A DNA stretch of 64,000 bases from Nitrospira sp. (GCA_013140455.1 JABFSU010000057.1:1-64000); one strand, 5' to 3'; numbered from the stretch's first letter, positions 8,561 to 19,252 are shown. Numbers and translations: made by a program. Notes: a model not told the origin generated them from the sequence alone.

Positions 8561-9775
8561 ATGCATCCACGTATTCCGTTCCAAGCCTCTTCTCTCCGCG
8601 CCGTCTCTTTGGTCGCGTTGTGCGCCATTTCCCCGATCGGATGCGTCACGAATGAAACGCACACCAAAGCGCTCACCGAGCTGGACGCCGCGAAGAAAAC
8701 ATCTGCCCAACGAGCCGCCGAGCTGGACGCATTGAAGAAGCAATCGCAGGCCCAATCGGATCAACTCAAACAGCAACTCGCCAGCCTCCAACACAATCTG
8801 GACCAGGAATCCACCCAACGAAAAACCGCAGAGGAAGCGGCCGCCGCTCTGGCGAAAGAACGCGCCGCCCTGGAGGCCCGCTCCGGAGAATTGCAGGCCA
8901 AGCTGGACGGTCTGGAAAAAGACAAGGGCCAACTCGGCAGCGATCTGACCGATGTCCGCAGCCAGATCGATCAGCTCCAAAAGAAGCTGGCCGACGAGGC
9001 CGCTCAGGTCAGCGCGCTGGAAAAAGACAAGCAACAGCTGACCAGCGGGACTGCATCCGCGCAGAACGAGATCGCCAAGCTGCAGAAGCGCGCCGCCGAC
9101 CTCGAAGCCGAAGCCGCCCGCGTCGCCAAGGAACGCGAGCAACTCCGCCAGGAGCAAAGCCAGCTCACCGCCAGCCTGGAGCAGGAGCGGCAACGACTGA
9201 AGGCTGAAGAAGCCGAGAAAGCCCGGCTTGAACAGGAACGCGCCGCCAAGGAAGCGGAAATTGCGCGGCTCACTCGTACGCAGGAAGAGCTGTCCAAATC
9301 CCTGCAGGACGAAATTTCGAAGGGCAATATCACGATCCAGCAGGTCCGCGATCAACTGACGATCAACATGGTCGACCGGGTGCTCTTCGATTCGGGGCAA
9401 GCGCAGGTCAAGCCGGCCGGAGTCAAAGTGCTGAAGCAAGTCGGCGATGTCTTGAACAAGATTTCAGACAAACAGATCCGCATCGAAGGACATACGGACA
9501 ATGTGCCGATCAGCACGAAGCTGCAGGATAAATTCAAAACGAATTGGGAACTCTCAACGGCTCGCGCCACCAATGTGGTGCGGTACTTGATCGATCAAGG
9601 GGGAGTGGCCCGGCAGCATATGTCCGCCGTCGGCTATGCCGAGACCAGGCCGATCGCTCCCAATGAAACCGAGCAGGGCCGCAGCGCCAATCGACGGATA
9701 GAGATCGTGCTCCACCCGAAAGACCTGTCTAAAATCACCGGCCAGCTGGGCTCCACCGGTCCGGACGGGAAATAG
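8561..9775 (+). CDS. OmpA-family lipoprotein with long coiled coil
   Basis: 404-aa envelope protein. A lipobox ends at Cys28 (ISPIGC), residues ~35-275 are a near-continuous coiled coil rich in Gln/Glu/Ala/Lys (repeats such as LEKDKGQL and AAKEAEIARL), and residues ~285-400 are an OmpA-like peptidoglycan-binding domain (VLFDSGQAQVK, IRIEGHTDNVPI, LSTARATNVVRYL, GRSANRRIEI). It probably spans from a lipid anchor to peptidoglycan. The AAAGGAGGA site seven bases before ATG 8561 fixes the start. A strong terminator follows. Confidence 0.92.
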   Translation: MHPRIPFQASSLRAVSLVALCAISPIGCVTNETHTKALTELDAAKKTSAQRAAELDALKKQSQAQSDQLKQQLASLQHNLDQESTQRKTAEEAAAALAKERAALEARSGELQAKLDGLEKDKGQLGSDLTDVRSQIDQLQKKLADEAAQVSALEKDKQQLTSGTASAQNEIAKLQKRAADLEAEAARVAKEREQLRQEQSQLTASLEQERQRLKAEEAEKARLEQERAAKEAEIARLTRTQEELSKSLQDEISKGNITIQQVRDQLTINMVDRVLFDSGQAQVKPAGVKVLKQVGDVLNKISDKQIRIEGHTDNVPISTKLQDKFKTNWELSTARATNVVRYLIDQGGVARQHMSAVGYAETRPIAPNETEQGRSANRRIEIVLHPKDLSKITGQLGSTGPDGK

Positions 9776-9793
9776 CCCGCCCGTTCGCACCGC

Positions 9794-9824
9794 GGCGGCC
9801 GCCACACCTCCTGTGGTGGCCGCC
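9794..9824 (+). terminator. Hairpin terminator after the OmpA-like gene
   Basis: GGCGGCCGCCACA-cctcc-TGTGGTGGCCGCC forms a 13-bp stem with a single mismatch 18 nt after the stop codon. There is no T-run, so termination strength is uncertain. Confidence 0.65.
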
Positions 9825-9947
9825 TCCCCTCACACCGCGCATTTGGAGACTTCCCCTCTCTCTTCGCTTCGGCTATGATGCCGGCGTGCCGCCGAAATCC
9901 ACAGCGCTTCGTAAGCACTTTTATGGATCTCTCAGCATGAGGATGTC

Positions 9948-10604
9948 ATGGTCCAATTGATCAGACTTGCCGTCATAGTCTCGCTCTCCGTCGGACTGAC
10001 TGCCTGCGACACCGCCTACATCGCCACGATGGAGAAAATGGGCTATGCCAAACGCGATATTCTGAGCAGCCGGGTCAAATCGGCACGCAACGCGCAGGAG
10101 GACGCCAAAAAAGACATCCAAAGCGCCTTGGAGCAATTCGGAACAGTCGTCGGCTACCAAGGCGGCGACCTGGAAGCCACTTACAAGAAACTGAACAGCG
10201 AGCTGGAAAGCAGCGAAGACAGCGCCGAGGCCGTACGGAAACGGATCAAGGATGTTGAAAGCGTTGCGGATTCGCTGTTCGCCGAATGGAAGACCGAACT
10301 CGGCCAATATTCCAGCGCCGATCTGCGGCGCAAGAGTGAAGAGAAACTGGCTCAGACAAAAGCCCGATACAACGAGATGCTCGGGGCCATGAAGAAGGCC
10401 GAGCAACGCATCGACCCGGTCTTGAAGCCGCTTCGCGATCAAGTCCTCTACCTGAAACACAACCTGAATGCGCGCGCCCTGGCCGCCATAAAAGGCGAAC
10501 TCGTGAAGGTCGACGCCCAAGTCGATCAACTGGTCAAAGACATGAATAAGTCCATCGCCGAAGCCGATAAATTCATTCAATCCATGGAAAAGGACCCGGC
10601 CTAA
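9948..10604 (+). CDS. DUF2959 family lipoprotein
   Basis: 218-aa predicted lipoprotein (lipobox GLTAC, Cys20). The mature part is helical and highly charged throughout, with the family-typical opening YIATMEKMGYAKRDILSSRV and a C-terminal helix-rich region (LRDQVLYLKHNLNARALAAI). DUF2959 proteins are of unknown function. The next stretch (10605-10886) holds no gene and is mostly a repeat element. Confidence 0.88.
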   Translation: MVQLIRLAVIVSLSVGLTACDTAYIATMEKMGYAKRDILSSRVKSARNAQEDAKKDIQSALEQFGTVVGYQGGDLEATYKKLNSELESSEDSAEAVRKRIKDVESVADSLFAEWKTELGQYSSADLRRKSEEKLAQTKARYNEMLGAMKKAEQRIDPVLKPLRDQVLYLKHNLNARALAAIKGELVKVDAQVDQLVKDMNKSIAEADKFIQSMEKDPA

Positions 10605-10645
10605 CTCGGAGGCCTGAATAGTCACGAATACTGGCAACATCATTC

Positions 10646-10873
10646 GCAGGCGGTTCAAAAAATCCGTCCAGCAAGGCCGCAGCAAGCGGAGAGGCGAGGA
10701 GGTACATACCAAGCTTCGCTTGACCCGTTCGCTTCGATCACATGCGAGCGGATAGGCCCTTTGCCTCAATTCGACTCTTGTATACGTTGAGCCTCTGTGC
10801 GCGGCGACCTGCCTGCGCGAAGCGCTTCGGCGAAGGCAGGGAACGCCGCTGGAGGACTTTTTCAACCGCCTGC
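10646..10873 (+). repeat. MITE-like element with terminal inverted repeats, family B copy 1
   Basis: The ends are imperfect inverted repeats of about 27 bp: gcaggcggttcaaaaaatcc at the left and, read on the other strand, gcaggcggttgaaaaagtcc at the right. The interior matches the inverted element at 44258-44481 along nearly its whole length. No transposase is encoded. The right end abuts the ribosome-binding site of the metallopeptidase gene, so the element may supply part of its 5' leader. Confidence 0.85.
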
Positions 10874-10886
10874 TGGGAGGATCGCA

Positions 10887-11750
10887 ATGCGGTGGGAAGG
10901 ACAACGGGAAAGCAGCAATATCGAAGACCGCCGCGGCATGGGCCCGGCCCGGGTTGGCAGTGTCGGCGGACTGGGAATCGGCGGCATCGTGTTGGTGCTC
11001 GCCGTCAGCTACTTCACCGGCACCAATCCCCTGACGCTCATCAATATGCTGAGCGGAGTCCAGAGCATGACAGAGTCCTCCGCCCCGTCAGAACCTGCCC
11101 CCACAAAGGCGCCCGGCGACCAGCTCGGCAAGTTTGCCTCAGTCGTCCTCGCGGATACGGAAACGACCTGGAAGCAGTTGCTGGGACCTGAATACGAGGA
11201 ACCCCGACTCGTCCTCTTCAGCGGCGGCGTCCGGTCCGCCTGCGGAACGACCTCATCAGCCGTCGGCCCGTTTTATTGCCCGGGTGATCACAAGGTGTAT
11301 CTCGATCTGACATTCTTCAACGAAATGGCTCAGCGCCTCGGTGCTCCTGGAGATTTTGCTCAGGCCTATGTCATCGCGCATGAGGTGGGGCACCACGTGC
11401 AGAATCTGACGGGTGTGGCCGAGAAAATCACTCGTCTCCAGCGTCAAGCCTCGGAGAAAGACGCGAATGCCTTGTCGGTCCGCATGGAACTGCAAGCCGA
11501 CTGCTTCGCCGGTGTGTGGGGCCACCATGCCAACCGCAAACGCAATCTGATCGAGCCGGGCGATTTCGAAGAAGGGCTCAAAGCCGCCGCCGCCATCGGC
11601 GACGATCGCCTACAAAAAATGGGTCAGGGTTACGTCCAACCGGAAAGCTGGACGCACGGTTCATCCGACCAACGGATGACCTGGCTCAGACGAGGCCTGG
11701 AAAGCGGCGATCCCGGTGTCTGCAACACCTTTGAAGGCACACGCTCATGA
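10887..11750 (+). CDS. Neutral zinc metallopeptidase, YpfJ family
   Basis: 287-aa membrane-anchored protein of the putative neutral zinc metallopeptidase (YpfJ) family. A basic N-terminus (MRWEGQRESSNIEDRRG) precedes a Gly-rich transmembrane segment (GGLGIGGIVLVLAVSYF). The catalytic motif is HEVGHHVQN, followed by MELQADCFAGVWG, where the Glu is the likely third zinc ligand. A TGGGAGG site six bases before ATG 10887 fixes the start; the open frame upstream comes from the repeat element. It overlaps the FUN14 gene by 4 nt (ATGA), indicating one operon. Confidence 0.9.
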   Translation: MRWEGQRESSNIEDRRGMGPARVGSVGGLGIGGIVLVLAVSYFTGTNPLTLINMLSGVQSMTESSAPSEPAPTKAPGDQLGKFASVVLADTETTWKQLLGPEYEEPRLVLFSGGVRSACGTTSSAVGPFYCPGDHKVYLDLTFFNEMAQRLGAPGDFAQAYVIAHEVGHHVQNLTGVAEKITRLQRQASEKDANALSVRMELQADCFAGVWGHHANRKRNLIEPGDFEEGLKAAAAIGDDRLQKMGQGYVQPESWTHGSSDQRMTWLRRGLESGDPGVCNTFEGTRS

Positions 11751-12193
11751 GCCTAGACGAGCAGGATTCCACACACCATCCGGCAACCGGCGCTCTTGAG
11801 ATACTCTTCGCCGATCCTCCGTGGAGTTCGACGTCTTTCCTCGGCGCAGGAGCCACCACTCTCGCCGGACTCGGAGCCTGGATGAATGACATGATGTCCC
11901 CGGCCCTCGCACGCGGAGGCGCCAGCTTTATGGGAGGGTTCTTGATCGGCTGGGCGATTCGCCGAACGATCAAGCTCGCCGCGATTGTCGCGGGCATCCT
12001 GCTGACTCTGCTGGCCGCCGTGAAAATGACCGGGGCTATCGACCTCGACTGGACTGCGATCGAAGCAAATATTTCGCACAGTCTCGCCTGGGCGCAGGGC
12101 AAAGCCGAGGGCTTCAAGGAAGTCCTTACGGGCTATCTCCCCTCAGCCGGAGCAGGCGGCGCTGGAACGTTTTTAGGATTTCGGAAGAAGTAG
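11747..12193 (+). CDS. FUN14 domain membrane protein
   Basis: 148-aa membrane protein. The FUN14-type block is ASFMGGFLIGWAIRRTIKLAAIVAGILLTLLA, with two closely spaced hydrophobic helices, followed by an amphipathic C-terminal region and a basic end (FLGFRKK). Translational coupling to the metallopeptidase gene is likely because of the ATGA overlap. The bacterial function is unknown. Confidence 0.78.
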   Translation: MSLDEQDSTHHPATGALEILFADPPWSSTSFLGAGATTLAGLGAWMNDMMSPALARGGASFMGGFLIGWAIRRTIKLAAIVAGILLTLLAAVKMTGAIDLDWTAIEANISHSLAWAQGKAEGFKEVLTGYLPSAGAGGAGTFLGFRKK

Positions 12194-12228
12194 CAGCGCA
12201 ATCAGAAGCATTCGAGAGGACAGACGAC

Positions 12229-12519
12229 TTAATCGTTCAACTTTTCCTTGATCTTATTCCCGGCCTTTTCGAACCCTTCGGCCGTTTTCGTCGCAGCCTT
12301 CTTGAGCTTCTCCCCGACCTTGTCCACGACGTGCTTCTCTTCGACCTTTTTCACCACCGCTTTGGTCTTACTCTCAATCTTTTCGCCGATATGTTTCGCC
12401 GTCGTTTCAACCCGCTCCATCATCCCCTGCGACTCTTCGGCAAAGACCGGACCGGCCGCAAACACGACCACCGTCGACAGCGCACAGAGCACCTGCTTTC
12501 GAACCATGATAGTAGGCAT
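12229..12519 (-). CDS. Small exported helical protein
   Basis: 96-aa protein with a signal peptide (VRKQVLCALSTVVVFAAGPVFA) and a Lys/Glu-rich helical body made of imperfect ~11-residue repeats (VETTAKHIGEKIESKTK, VVKKVEEKHVVDKVGEKL, AATKTAEGFEKAGNKIKEKL). The pattern resembles LEA/apolipoprotein-like or CsbD-like amphipathic repeats, suggesting surface or stress binding, but no family is certain. A GAGGAG site upstream supports ATG 12519; ATG 12510 is an alternative. It is convergent with the FUN14 gene. Confidence 0.72.
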   Translation of the reverse strand: MPTIMVRKQVLCALSTVVVFAAGPVFAEESQGMMERVETTAKHIGEKIESKTKAVVKKVEEKHVVDKVGEKLKKAATKTAEGFEKAGNKIKEKLND

Positions 12520-12653
12520 AGCCACTCCTCTATAAGATACGGACAACATACCATGCGAACCACCTCTTGTCCTTCTACTTCCCCCTTTCCTCTTACCCGG
12601 CACTCTGGATTATACTGAGCGTATCGATCGGCTCTGACATGAAAGGATCATGC

Positions 12654-13679
12654 ATGCGACGCACTGCTTTCATTCATTCATTTTTTCGTGCATCCGCCCT
12701 CTGCCTGCTGGCACTCCCGATACTTGTGCTGACCGCTCCCGCTCATGCTGAACTATCCCCTGCGGCACTCGACCGCGCCAAACTTGCGACCGTCGGTGTG
12801 CTCGAAGATACGCAGGATCAACGGACGCCGGACAAACCGGGAAAGATCCTGGTGCGCGGCACCGGATTTCATCTGCACGACGGCTACATCGTCACCGCCC
12901 GGCATGCCGCGGAGAAACATGATGTCACCACCGGCACCGTCATCGAAAAACAGATACGGATTCTGACGACCGATCTCCACGAACTCACCGCCGATCTGGT
13001 CGGCGACAGCGCCTTCATGGATGTCGTGGTGTATCGCGTCATCGAAGCCCAGCGAACCAAACTCCTCGCCACTGCATCCTTCGCCTCCGGCGATGTGCAA
13101 CCCGGCCAAACCGTCTTCACCGTCGGCTATCCCATGGGCTGGGGCCCAACCATGTCCTTCGGACATCTCGGCAATACGAATACCTTTCTTCAGACTGTCG
13201 ATACGAGGCTCATTCAAGCCGACGTGGCCGCCTGCAGCGGCAATTCAGGCGGCGGACTCTTCAACGACAAGGGCGATGTGGTCGGTATCATGCACGCCAT
13301 CATCCAGACCGAGCGGGACGATTCCACCGCCCACTGCAGCCGCATGGCCTTTGCGATTCCAGCGTTGTTGGCTGAACGGATTGTGAAATCAGCCATCGAC
13401 GGGAAGCCGATGACCTTCTCGAAGATGGGCATTCACATGATGGCCGTAAAGGACGGCACGAAGTGGCGCATGGCGGTGAAGGACGTGAATGAACCGTCCA
13501 AGTCAGCTGGCATTCAGAAGCACGACATCATCATCGCGGTGGACGAGACCGAGATCAACGATGCGGCGCATTTGAAGAATTATTTGATCGAGCGCACGAC
13601 CCCGGGTCAACAAGTCCGGGTCAAAGTACGTCGCATCGATGCCGACCTGACGTTTACCGTGACGTTAGGAGGCGGATAA
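12654..13679 (+). CDS. Exported trypsin-like serine protease with PDZ domain
   Basis: 341-aa HtrA-like periplasmic protease. After a signal peptide (to about AHA-EL) the trypsin domain carries the triad His (IVTARHAAE), Asp (AFMDVVVYR) and Ser (ACSGNSGGGLF). A C-terminal PDZ domain (residues ~250-340) includes AGIQKHDIIIAVDETEI. It is shorter than DegP, with one PDZ, as in DegS-type proteases. The start ATG 12654 has an AAAGGA site 6-7 bases upstream; ATG 12639 is possible. A repeat element follows immediately. Confidence 0.88.
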   Translation: MRRTAFIHSFFRASALCLLALPILVLTAPAHAELSPAALDRAKLATVGVLEDTQDQRTPDKPGKILVRGTGFHLHDGYIVTARHAAEKHDVTTGTVIEKQIRILTTDLHELTADLVGDSAFMDVVVYRVIEAQRTKLLATASFASGDVQPGQTVFTVGYPMGWGPTMSFGHLGNTNTFLQTVDTRLIQADVAACSGNSGGGLFNDKGDVVGIMHAIIQTERDDSTAHCSRMAFAIPALLAERIVKSAIDGKPMTFSKMGIHMMAVKDGTKWRMAVKDVNEPSKSAGIQKHDIIIAVDETEINDAAHLKNYLIERTTPGQQVRVKVRRIDADLTFTVTLGGG

Positions 13680-13687
13680 TCGATTCC

Positions 13688-13857
13688 GCAGGATGGTCAA
13701 AAAGGCCCCTATTCTCACCCACCCAACCCCGGCGCGCCGAGACGCGCCGTTCCTCGGGCAAGGCCGCAGCAAGCGAAGAGGCGAATCGTACTCTTGCGGT
13801 ACGTTGAGCTTCTGAGCGACGCGAGAACGAAGCTGGCGGACTTTTTCAACATCCTGC
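13688..13857. repeat. MITE-like element, family B copy 3 (short variant)
   Basis: 170-bp element bounded by gcaggatggtcaaaaaggcc and, on the other strand at the right end, gcaggatgttgaaaaagtcc. These terminal inverted repeats are related to those of the copies at 10646 and 44258, with a shared interior (gcaaggccgcagcaagcg, tacgttgagc). Its right end overlaps the stop codon of the RNase H-ABC gene. Confidence 0.78.
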
Positions 13858-15149
13858 TAACCTGGGAGGGCTTGATACCAACCGTTGGCCCGAACAAGAG
13901 TTACGGACTGGTCAAAGAGCCGGCTGAGGTTCACGTCTGTGAGCAGGTTGGCTTTGCTACCGTCCGCAACAATCTGCCCTTCTTTGAGCAACACCACCCG
14001 CTCAATCTCCGGCGGGATTTCATGCAGGTGATGCGTGACGAGCAGCACAGTCTTTCCTTTGCGGATCTGCGCGCGCAAGAGATCCAGGTATTGGAAGCAG
14101 GCCTTCAGATCGAGTCCGCTCGTCGGTTCATCCAGGACCAGCACGGACGGATCGTGCACCAGCGCGCGGCCGAGGAGAAAGCGGCGTTGCTCGCCGGTTG
14201 AGAGATGGCCAAAGCGGCGGGCGGCTAATGACTCAATGCCCAGTTCCTTCATCACCTCACACGCCCGCGTGACCTGCGCCTCGCTGAACTCCTGATACTC
14301 ATACGTGTCGTTGCTCGCGTAGTACCCGGACAGAATGACATTCAACCCCTCTGCACAGATCAGATAGTCCCGCTGGAGATCGTGCGAGACAATTCCGAGT
14401 CGCTTGCGCACCTCCCAGACATTCCCGCCCTCCTCGCCGAAGAGGCTGATCCTGGTTTCATCCAACGGCAGCGGGTGGACACCGCCCGCTAAGAGCTTGA
14501 GCAGCGTCGACTTGCCCGCCCCGTTAGGACCGACAATCGCCGCATGTTCTCCCTCTTGTAGCGCAAAGGAGAAATCGGAGAAGACGCAGGTGTCACCCCG
14601 ATAGACGGTCGCATGTTGAATATCGAGGATGGGACGAGCGGACGCCTTAGGAACCGTTGCTTTGACGGGAGTGGCGACCGGCGCGGCAACGGCAACCGGA
14701 CCACCGACTTTCTTACCAGCGCTGCGCGACTGTTCAAGCCCTGCGCGAGCCAAAACATCTACCCGCTCATTTTCAGGATGCCCGTTATGCCCCCGCACCC
14801 AGTGCCATTCAAGCTTGTGACCGGAAGCCAGCGCATCGAGACGGCGCCACAAATCCTCATTCTTCACCGGCTCCTTGCCGGCTGTTTTCCAACCGCGCCG
14901 CTTCCAGCTATGGATCCATTCGCTGATGCCCTTCTGGACATATTGCGAATCGGTGTAGACGCGCGCTTCGACCGGCTGGGCGAGCGACTGCAAGGCCTCA
15001 ATGACGGCGAGCAACTCCATCCGGTTGTTCGTCGTCGCCGGCTCCCCGCCACAAAGTTCCGTTTCGGCATCGCCCACACGCAGCAAGGCACCCCAGCCGC
15101 CAGGGCCTGGATTCCCGCTACAAGCACCATCCGTATAGATTTCGATCAT
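13857..15149 (-). CDS. Fusion protein: RNase HI joined to an ABC ATPase
   Basis: 430-aa two-domain protein. Residues 1-150 are a complete type 1 RNase HI ([47 protein letters not shown]) with the four acidic catalytic residues. An Ala/Val/Pro linker (~150-178) leads to an ABC ATPase of the ModF/cytosolic type: Walker [12 protein letters not shown], signature LSTGEQRR, Walker [13 protein letters not shown], and a switch His in VTHHLHE. No membrane segment is present. The joint is in one continuous frame with no stop. It is downstream of aroC in a run of minus-strand housekeeping genes. The role of the fusion is unknown. Confidence 0.92.
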   Translation of the reverse strand: MIEIYTDGACSGNPGPGGWGALLRVGDAETELCGGEPATTNNRMELLAVIEALQSLAQPVEARVYTDSQYVQKGISEWIHSWKRRGWKTAGKEPVKNEDLWRRLDALASGHKLEWHWVRGHNGHPENERVDVLARAGLEQSRSAGKKVGGPVAVAAPVATPVKATVPKASARPILDIQHATVYRGDTCVFSDFSFALQEGEHAAIVGPNGAGKSTLLKLLAGGVHPLPLDETRISLFGEEGGNVWEVRKRLGIVSHDLQRDYLICAEGLNVILSGYYASNDTYEYQEFSEAQVTRACEVMKELGIESLAARRFGHLSTGEQRRFLLGRALVHDPSVLVLDEPTSGLDLKACFQYLDLLRAQIRKGKTVLLVTHHLHEIPPEIERVVLLKEGQIVADGSKANLLTDVNLSRLFDQSVTLVRANGWYQALPG

Positions 15150-15276
15150 GCGCCCGCTCTCCTCATGAGACGTCACAATACCTTCAAGCCAGTGCGCCCT
15201 TCGATTGCAGACAGGATTCTACACCGCCCCGGGAGGACCGGCCATAGGAAGAAAGGCCCGCTGCTTCACAACGAAA

Positions 15277-16440
15277 TTATGCTTCGGCAGGATCCTGATC
15301 GATCTTCGCAGTCGATTTCTTGCTGGCGGAAGAAGCTTTCTGCTTTGGCGAACCGGGAATCTTCGGAGTCGCGGTCTTCACATCGGCGTTCTGCGCGCGA
15401 TGCAGCAGAGCGTGATCCATGAGGACGAGGGCCAGCATGGCTTCGGCAATCGGCGTGGCTCTGATGCCCACGCAGGGGTCATGGCGGCCATTGGTTTCGA
15501 CGGTGACCGGCTGGCCTTGCTTGTCGATCGACCGGCGCGGGACACGGATGCTGGAGGTCGGCTTGATGCCAATCGTCACAACAATATCCTGCCCCGTTGA
15601 GATGCCGCCGAGAATGCCGCCGGCATGATTGGTCACAAAGCCTTCGGGCGTCAGTTCGTCGCCATGTTCGGAACCACGTTGGGCGACTGAGCCGAAGCCT
15701 GAACCGATTTCGACCGCCTTCACCGCGTTGATGCTCATCATCGCGCCGGCCAGATCGGAATCCAGCTTCGCATAGACCGGAGCCCCCCACCCGACCGGCA
15801 CATGCTCGGCCACCGTGGTGATCTTCGCACCGACGGAATCGCCGGACTTCCGCAGGTCATCCATGAACGTTTCGAGTTTCGCGACAAGACCGGCATTCGC
15901 GGCAAAAAACGGATTGGCTCTGACCTCGTCCCAACTCTGGAACGGCACCTCGATCGGTCCCAACTGGCTGAGATAGCCTCGAATCACAACCTCATGATTC
16001 TCGTGCAGCCATTTCTTCGCGATCGCCGCAGCCGCCACACGCACCGCCGTTTCGCGCGCCGAGGACCGTCCCCCGCCGCGATGATCGCGGATGCCGTACT
16101 TCTGCCAATAGGTGTAGTCGGCATGGCCCGGACGGAACGTATCGATGAGGTTGCCGTAATCCCGGCTGCGCTGATCTTCGTTACGAATGAGGAGGGCAAT
16201 CGGAGTCCCGGTCGTCTTCCCTTCAAAGACACCCGAGAGAATTTCGACGGTATCCGATTCCTGCCGTTGCGTGACGTGGCGTGACGTGCCAGGCTTGCGC
16301 CGGTCCAAATCGCCCTGAATGTCTTCGACTGAGAGTGCCATCCCAGGCGGGCACCCGTCCACGACACAGCCGATCGCCGGCCCGTGGCTCTCGCCAAAGG
16401 AAGTGACGGTGAAGATGTGTCCGATACTGTTGCCAGCCAT
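15277..16440 (-). CDS. aroC: Chorismate synthase
   Basis: 387-aa FMN-dependent chorismate synthase, which makes chorismate from 5-enolpyruvylshikimate-3-phosphate in the last shikimate-pathway step. Family signatures are present: [24 protein letters not shown], and [24 protein letters not shown] basic, Ser/Lys/Pro-rich tail of about 30 residues extends beyond the usual C-terminus. It starts 20 nt after the aspS stop, so it is probably co-transcribed with it. Confidence 0.97.
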   Translation of the reverse strand: MAGNSIGHIFTVTSFGESHGPAIGCVVDGCPPGMALSVEDIQGDLDRRKPGTSRHVTQRQESDTVEILSGVFEGKTTGTPIALLIRNEDQRSRDYGNLIDTFRPGHADYTYWQKYGIRDHRGGGRSSARETAVRVAAAAIAKKWLHENHEVVIRGYLSQLGPIEVPFQSWDEVRANPFFAANAGLVAKLETFMDDLRKSGDSVGAKITTVAEHVPVGWGAPVYAKLDSDLAGAMMSINAVKAVEIGSGFGSVAQRGSEHGDELTPEGFVTNHAGGILGGISTGQDIVVTIGIKPTSSIRVPRRSIDKQGQPVTVETNGRHDPCVGIRATPIAEAMLALVLMDHALLHRAQNADVKTATPKIPGSPKQKASSASKKSTAKIDQDPAEA

Positions 16441-16460
16441 GGCAGATTCACACGTTGGGG

Positions 16461-18224
16461 TTATTCGACGAGATCCAACTTAATTCTCAACTCCTTCAAC
16501 TGTTCGGCGCTCACGGCCGACGGCGCATCGGTCAACGGACATTGGGCACGCTGCGTCTTGGGGAACGCGATGACGTCGCGGATGGAATCTGCGCCGCCCA
16601 GCAGCATGATCAAGCGATCGAGGCCGAAGGCGATGCCTCCGTGCGGTGGCGCGCCATACTCCAGAGCCTCCAAGAGAAACCCGAACTTCGCCTGCGACTG
16701 CTCTTTGTTGATACCCAGCAGATCCAGAATCTTCAGCTGAATATCGCTGCGGTGGTTCCGGATGCTGCCGCCGCCGATCTCGCTCCCGTTCAACACCATA
16801 TCGTACGCCTTGGCGCGCACTTTCAACGGCTCTGAATCCAGCAGCGCCAGGTCTTCATCCATCGGCGCAGCAAAGGGGTTATGCATGAAGATATAGCGCT
16901 TCTCTTCCGGCGAATAGTCCAATAGCGGGAACTCGGTGACCCAGAGCGGCTTCCAGGCATTCTTGTCGATCAGGTTCAACTCCTCGCCCAGCTGGAGCCG
17001 GATGCGGCCCAGCACATCGTGCACGACCGCCGACTTGTCGGCGCCGAAGAGCACGAGATCGCCCGGCTTCGCCTCCGGTAAGGCCGCGGTAAAGGCTTTG
17101 GCATCAAGGAACTTCGCGATGACTGATTCCAACTGCCCTTCGGGCGTGATCTTCAACCAGGCCAGGCCCTTGGCCCCGAAGCTCTTGGCCGTTTCGCCCA
17201 AGGCATCGATACGGCTGCGCGGCGTCGCGGCCCCGCCCTTCACGATCAGCGCCTTGACCAATCCGCCTTTCGTCGCGGCATCCTTGAACACCTTGAACTC
17301 ACTGGCCGCTGCAAAGGCCGTCACATCGTGCAAGGGCATCTCGAAACGCAGATCCGGCTTATCCGATCCATAGCGCCCCATCGCTTCGGCATAGGTCATC
17401 CGCGGAAACGGCGTCGGCAATTGCACGCCGCCGGCCTCGCGAAACACGGTGACGATCATCTTTTCCATCAAACTCATCACGTCCAGCCGATCGACAAAGG
17501 ACATCTCCAGATCGATCTGGGTAAACTCGGGCTGGCGATCGTTGCGCAGATCTTCGTCACGGAAGCAGCGGGCGATCTGATAGTAGCGATCCATGCCGCT
17601 GACCATAAGCACCTGCTTGAAGAGCTGCGGCGACTGCGGCAGCGCAAAGAAGGTCCCGGGATTCACCCGGCTCGGCACCAGATAGTCTCGTGCCCCTTCC
17701 GGCGTGCTCTTGGTGAGAATCGGCGTTTCGATTTCGAGAAACTCTTCCTTATTGAGAAACCCGCGCACCGCCTGCGCAATATCATGCCGGGTCTTCACCA
17801 GTTTCTGCATGCGGGGACGCCGCAAATCCAAAAACCGGTACTTCAGGCGAATCGCTTCCGTCACTTCAGCATCATCTTCAATCACAAACGGCGGCGTCTT
17901 GGATTCGTTCAACACTTCGACGGCATCGACAAAGACTTCTATCTCGCCCGTCGAAAGATTCGCGTTCTTGGACTCATCCGGACGCGCCATCACCTGCCCG
18001 GTGATGGAGACCACACATTCGCTCCGCAGAGTATGGCCGCCTTGGTGAACCGCCGCGTTGCGCTCCGCATTGAAGACGACTTGCGTGAGGCCGGTCCGGT
18101 CGCGCAGATCGATAAAGATCACCGTGCCATGGTCGCGCCGCCGCTGCACCCAACCGTTCAAGACGACGGTCTGGCCGACATGGGTCTTATTCAATTCACC
18201 ACAGCGATGCGTTCTCACCTTCAT
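16461..18224 (-). CDS. aspS: Aspartyl-tRNA synthetase (bacterial type)
   Basis: 587-aa class II synthetase charging tRNA-Asp (possibly also tRNA-Asn, not testable here). The order is an N-terminal OB anticodon-binding domain ([19 protein letters not shown]), motif 2 ([21 protein letters not shown]), a GAD insertion, and motif 3 ([14 protein letters not shown]). The start ATG 18224 overlaps the stop of the upstream pseudouridine synthase gene by 4 nt, so the two are translationally coupled. Confidence 0.97.
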   Translation of the reverse strand: MKVRTHRCGELNKTHVGQTVVLNGWVQRRRDHGTVIFIDLRDRTGLTQVVFNAERNAAVHQGGHTLRSECVVSITGQVMARPDESKNANLSTGEIEVFVDAVEVLNESKTPPFVIEDDAEVTEAIRLKYRFLDLRRPRMQKLVKTRHDIAQAVRGFLNKEEFLEIETPILTKSTPEGARDYLVPSRVNPGTFFALPQSPQLFKQVLMVSGMDRYYQIARCFRDEDLRNDRQPEFTQIDLEMSFVDRLDVMSLMEKMIVTVFREAGGVQLPTPFPRMTYAEAMGRYGSDKPDLRFEMPLHDVTAFAAASEFKVFKDAATKGGLVKALIVKGGAATPRSRIDALGETAKSFGAKGLAWLKITPEGQLESVIAKFLDAKAFTAALPEAKPGDLVLFGADKSAVVHDVLGRIRLQLGEELNLIDKNAWKPLWVTEFPLLDYSPEEKRYIFMHNPFAAPMDEDLALLDSEPLKVRAKAYDMVLNGSEIGGGSIRNHRSDIQLKILDLLGINKEQSQAKFGFLLEALEYGAPPHGGIAFGLDRLIMLLGGADSIRDVIAFPKTQRAQCPLTDAPSAVSAEQLKELRIKLDLVE

Positions 18225-19069
18225 GCCACGGGTCTCGCTTTCTTCGTCGAGTGTCGTTTGGTCTTCGAGGGCTTCGCCCAACCGGGACGCCGGGGAGGCT
18301 TGGGCGGCCGGACACCGGGGTCCTTCCCTTCCTTTTCCAATGTTCGCCGCTGCTCGACGATGTCGCGCAACGCATTCGCTTCCCGATCCGTCAGGAACCG
18401 GAATTCGCCGGCCCCCAGATCGCCCAGCGTCAGCGGTCCCATCTTGACGCGGGTCAATTTGATCACCGGATGGCCGACCGCTTCCAGCATCCGCTTCACC
18501 TGATGCTTGCGGCCCTCATGAATCGTAATTTCCACCCAGGAGTTGGCCTCGGCCTTGCGCACCTTTTTCACCGTGGCCGGACTGGTCATGCCGTCTTCGA
18601 GCTTGATCCCCTTCTCAAGTTGGGCAATCTCTGCATCCGTCAGGACGCTCTTGACCTTGATCAGATAGGTCTTCGGGACATGATAGCGCGGGTGCAGCAG
18701 GGCCTGCGTCAAATCGCCGTTATTCGTCAGCAGCATCAGACCTTCACTGTCGAAGTCCAACCGGCCGACCGGAAACACCCGCACCGACACGCCGTGCAGA
18801 AAATTCTTCACCGTCGGCCGACCGCCCGGATCGTCCAGCGTAGACATAACGTTCTTGGGCTTATTCAGGATGAGATAGACGAAGGGTTGTGCGTGTTCGA
18901 GGTGCTTACCGTCCACCTTCACGTGATCGCGATCAGGATCGACCTTGGTGCCGAGCTCCGTGACCACCTTGCCGTTGACGGTGACGCGACCGCTCGCGAT
19001 CAACATCTCCGCCTTCCGGCGCGAAGCCAGACCGGTTGTCGCGATAATTTTCTGCAATCTGGTTTCCAT
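18221..19069 (-). CDS. rluB: rRNA pseudouridine synthase, RluB/RsuA family
   Basis: 282-aa pseudouridine synthase. An N-terminal S4 RNA-binding domain ([20 protein letters not shown]) is followed by the catalytic domain ([20 protein letters not shown], with the catalytic Asp in GRLD) and [20 protein letters not shown]. The basic C-terminal tail ([16 protein letters not shown]) is typical of RluB, which modifies 23S rRNA, more than of RsuA. ATG 19069 is preferred because the S4 domain begins there. It heads the rluB-aspS-aroC set. Confidence 0.9.
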   Translation of the reverse strand: METRLQKIIATTGLASRRKAEMLIASGRVTVNGKVVTELGTKVDPDRDHVKVDGKHLEHAQPFVYLILNKPKNVMSTLDDPGGRPTVKNFLHGVSVRVFPVGRLDFDSEGLMLLTNNGDLTQALLHPRYHVPKTYLIKVKSVLTDAEIAQLEKGIKLEDGMTSPATVKKVRKAEANSWVEITIHEGRKHQVKRMLEAVGHPVIKLTRVKMGPLTLGDLGAGEFRFLTDREANALRDIVEQRRTLEKEGKDPGVRPPKPPRRPGWAKPSKTKRHSTKKARPVA

Positions 19070-19252
19070 ATAGGTACTAGGAGCCTTTACGTCTGACCGT
19101 CCGGTCCGAGATTCTTCCATTCCCTCTTTTAGGAGCGGGCCTGTTGACTCTCACTGCGCGCATCCAGTGAGCACCGCCCGACAATCACAATACTCATTAC
19201 TCCCGCGTGCGCACTGGGCGAGCAAGAGAGGCGACAGGCTCGCTCCTGCTCT

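Noticed and set aside
10742-11191. Plus-strand frame running from the repeat element into the metallopeptidase gene
   Set aside because: Different frame from the metallopeptidase, Arg-rich, arises from the repeat element.
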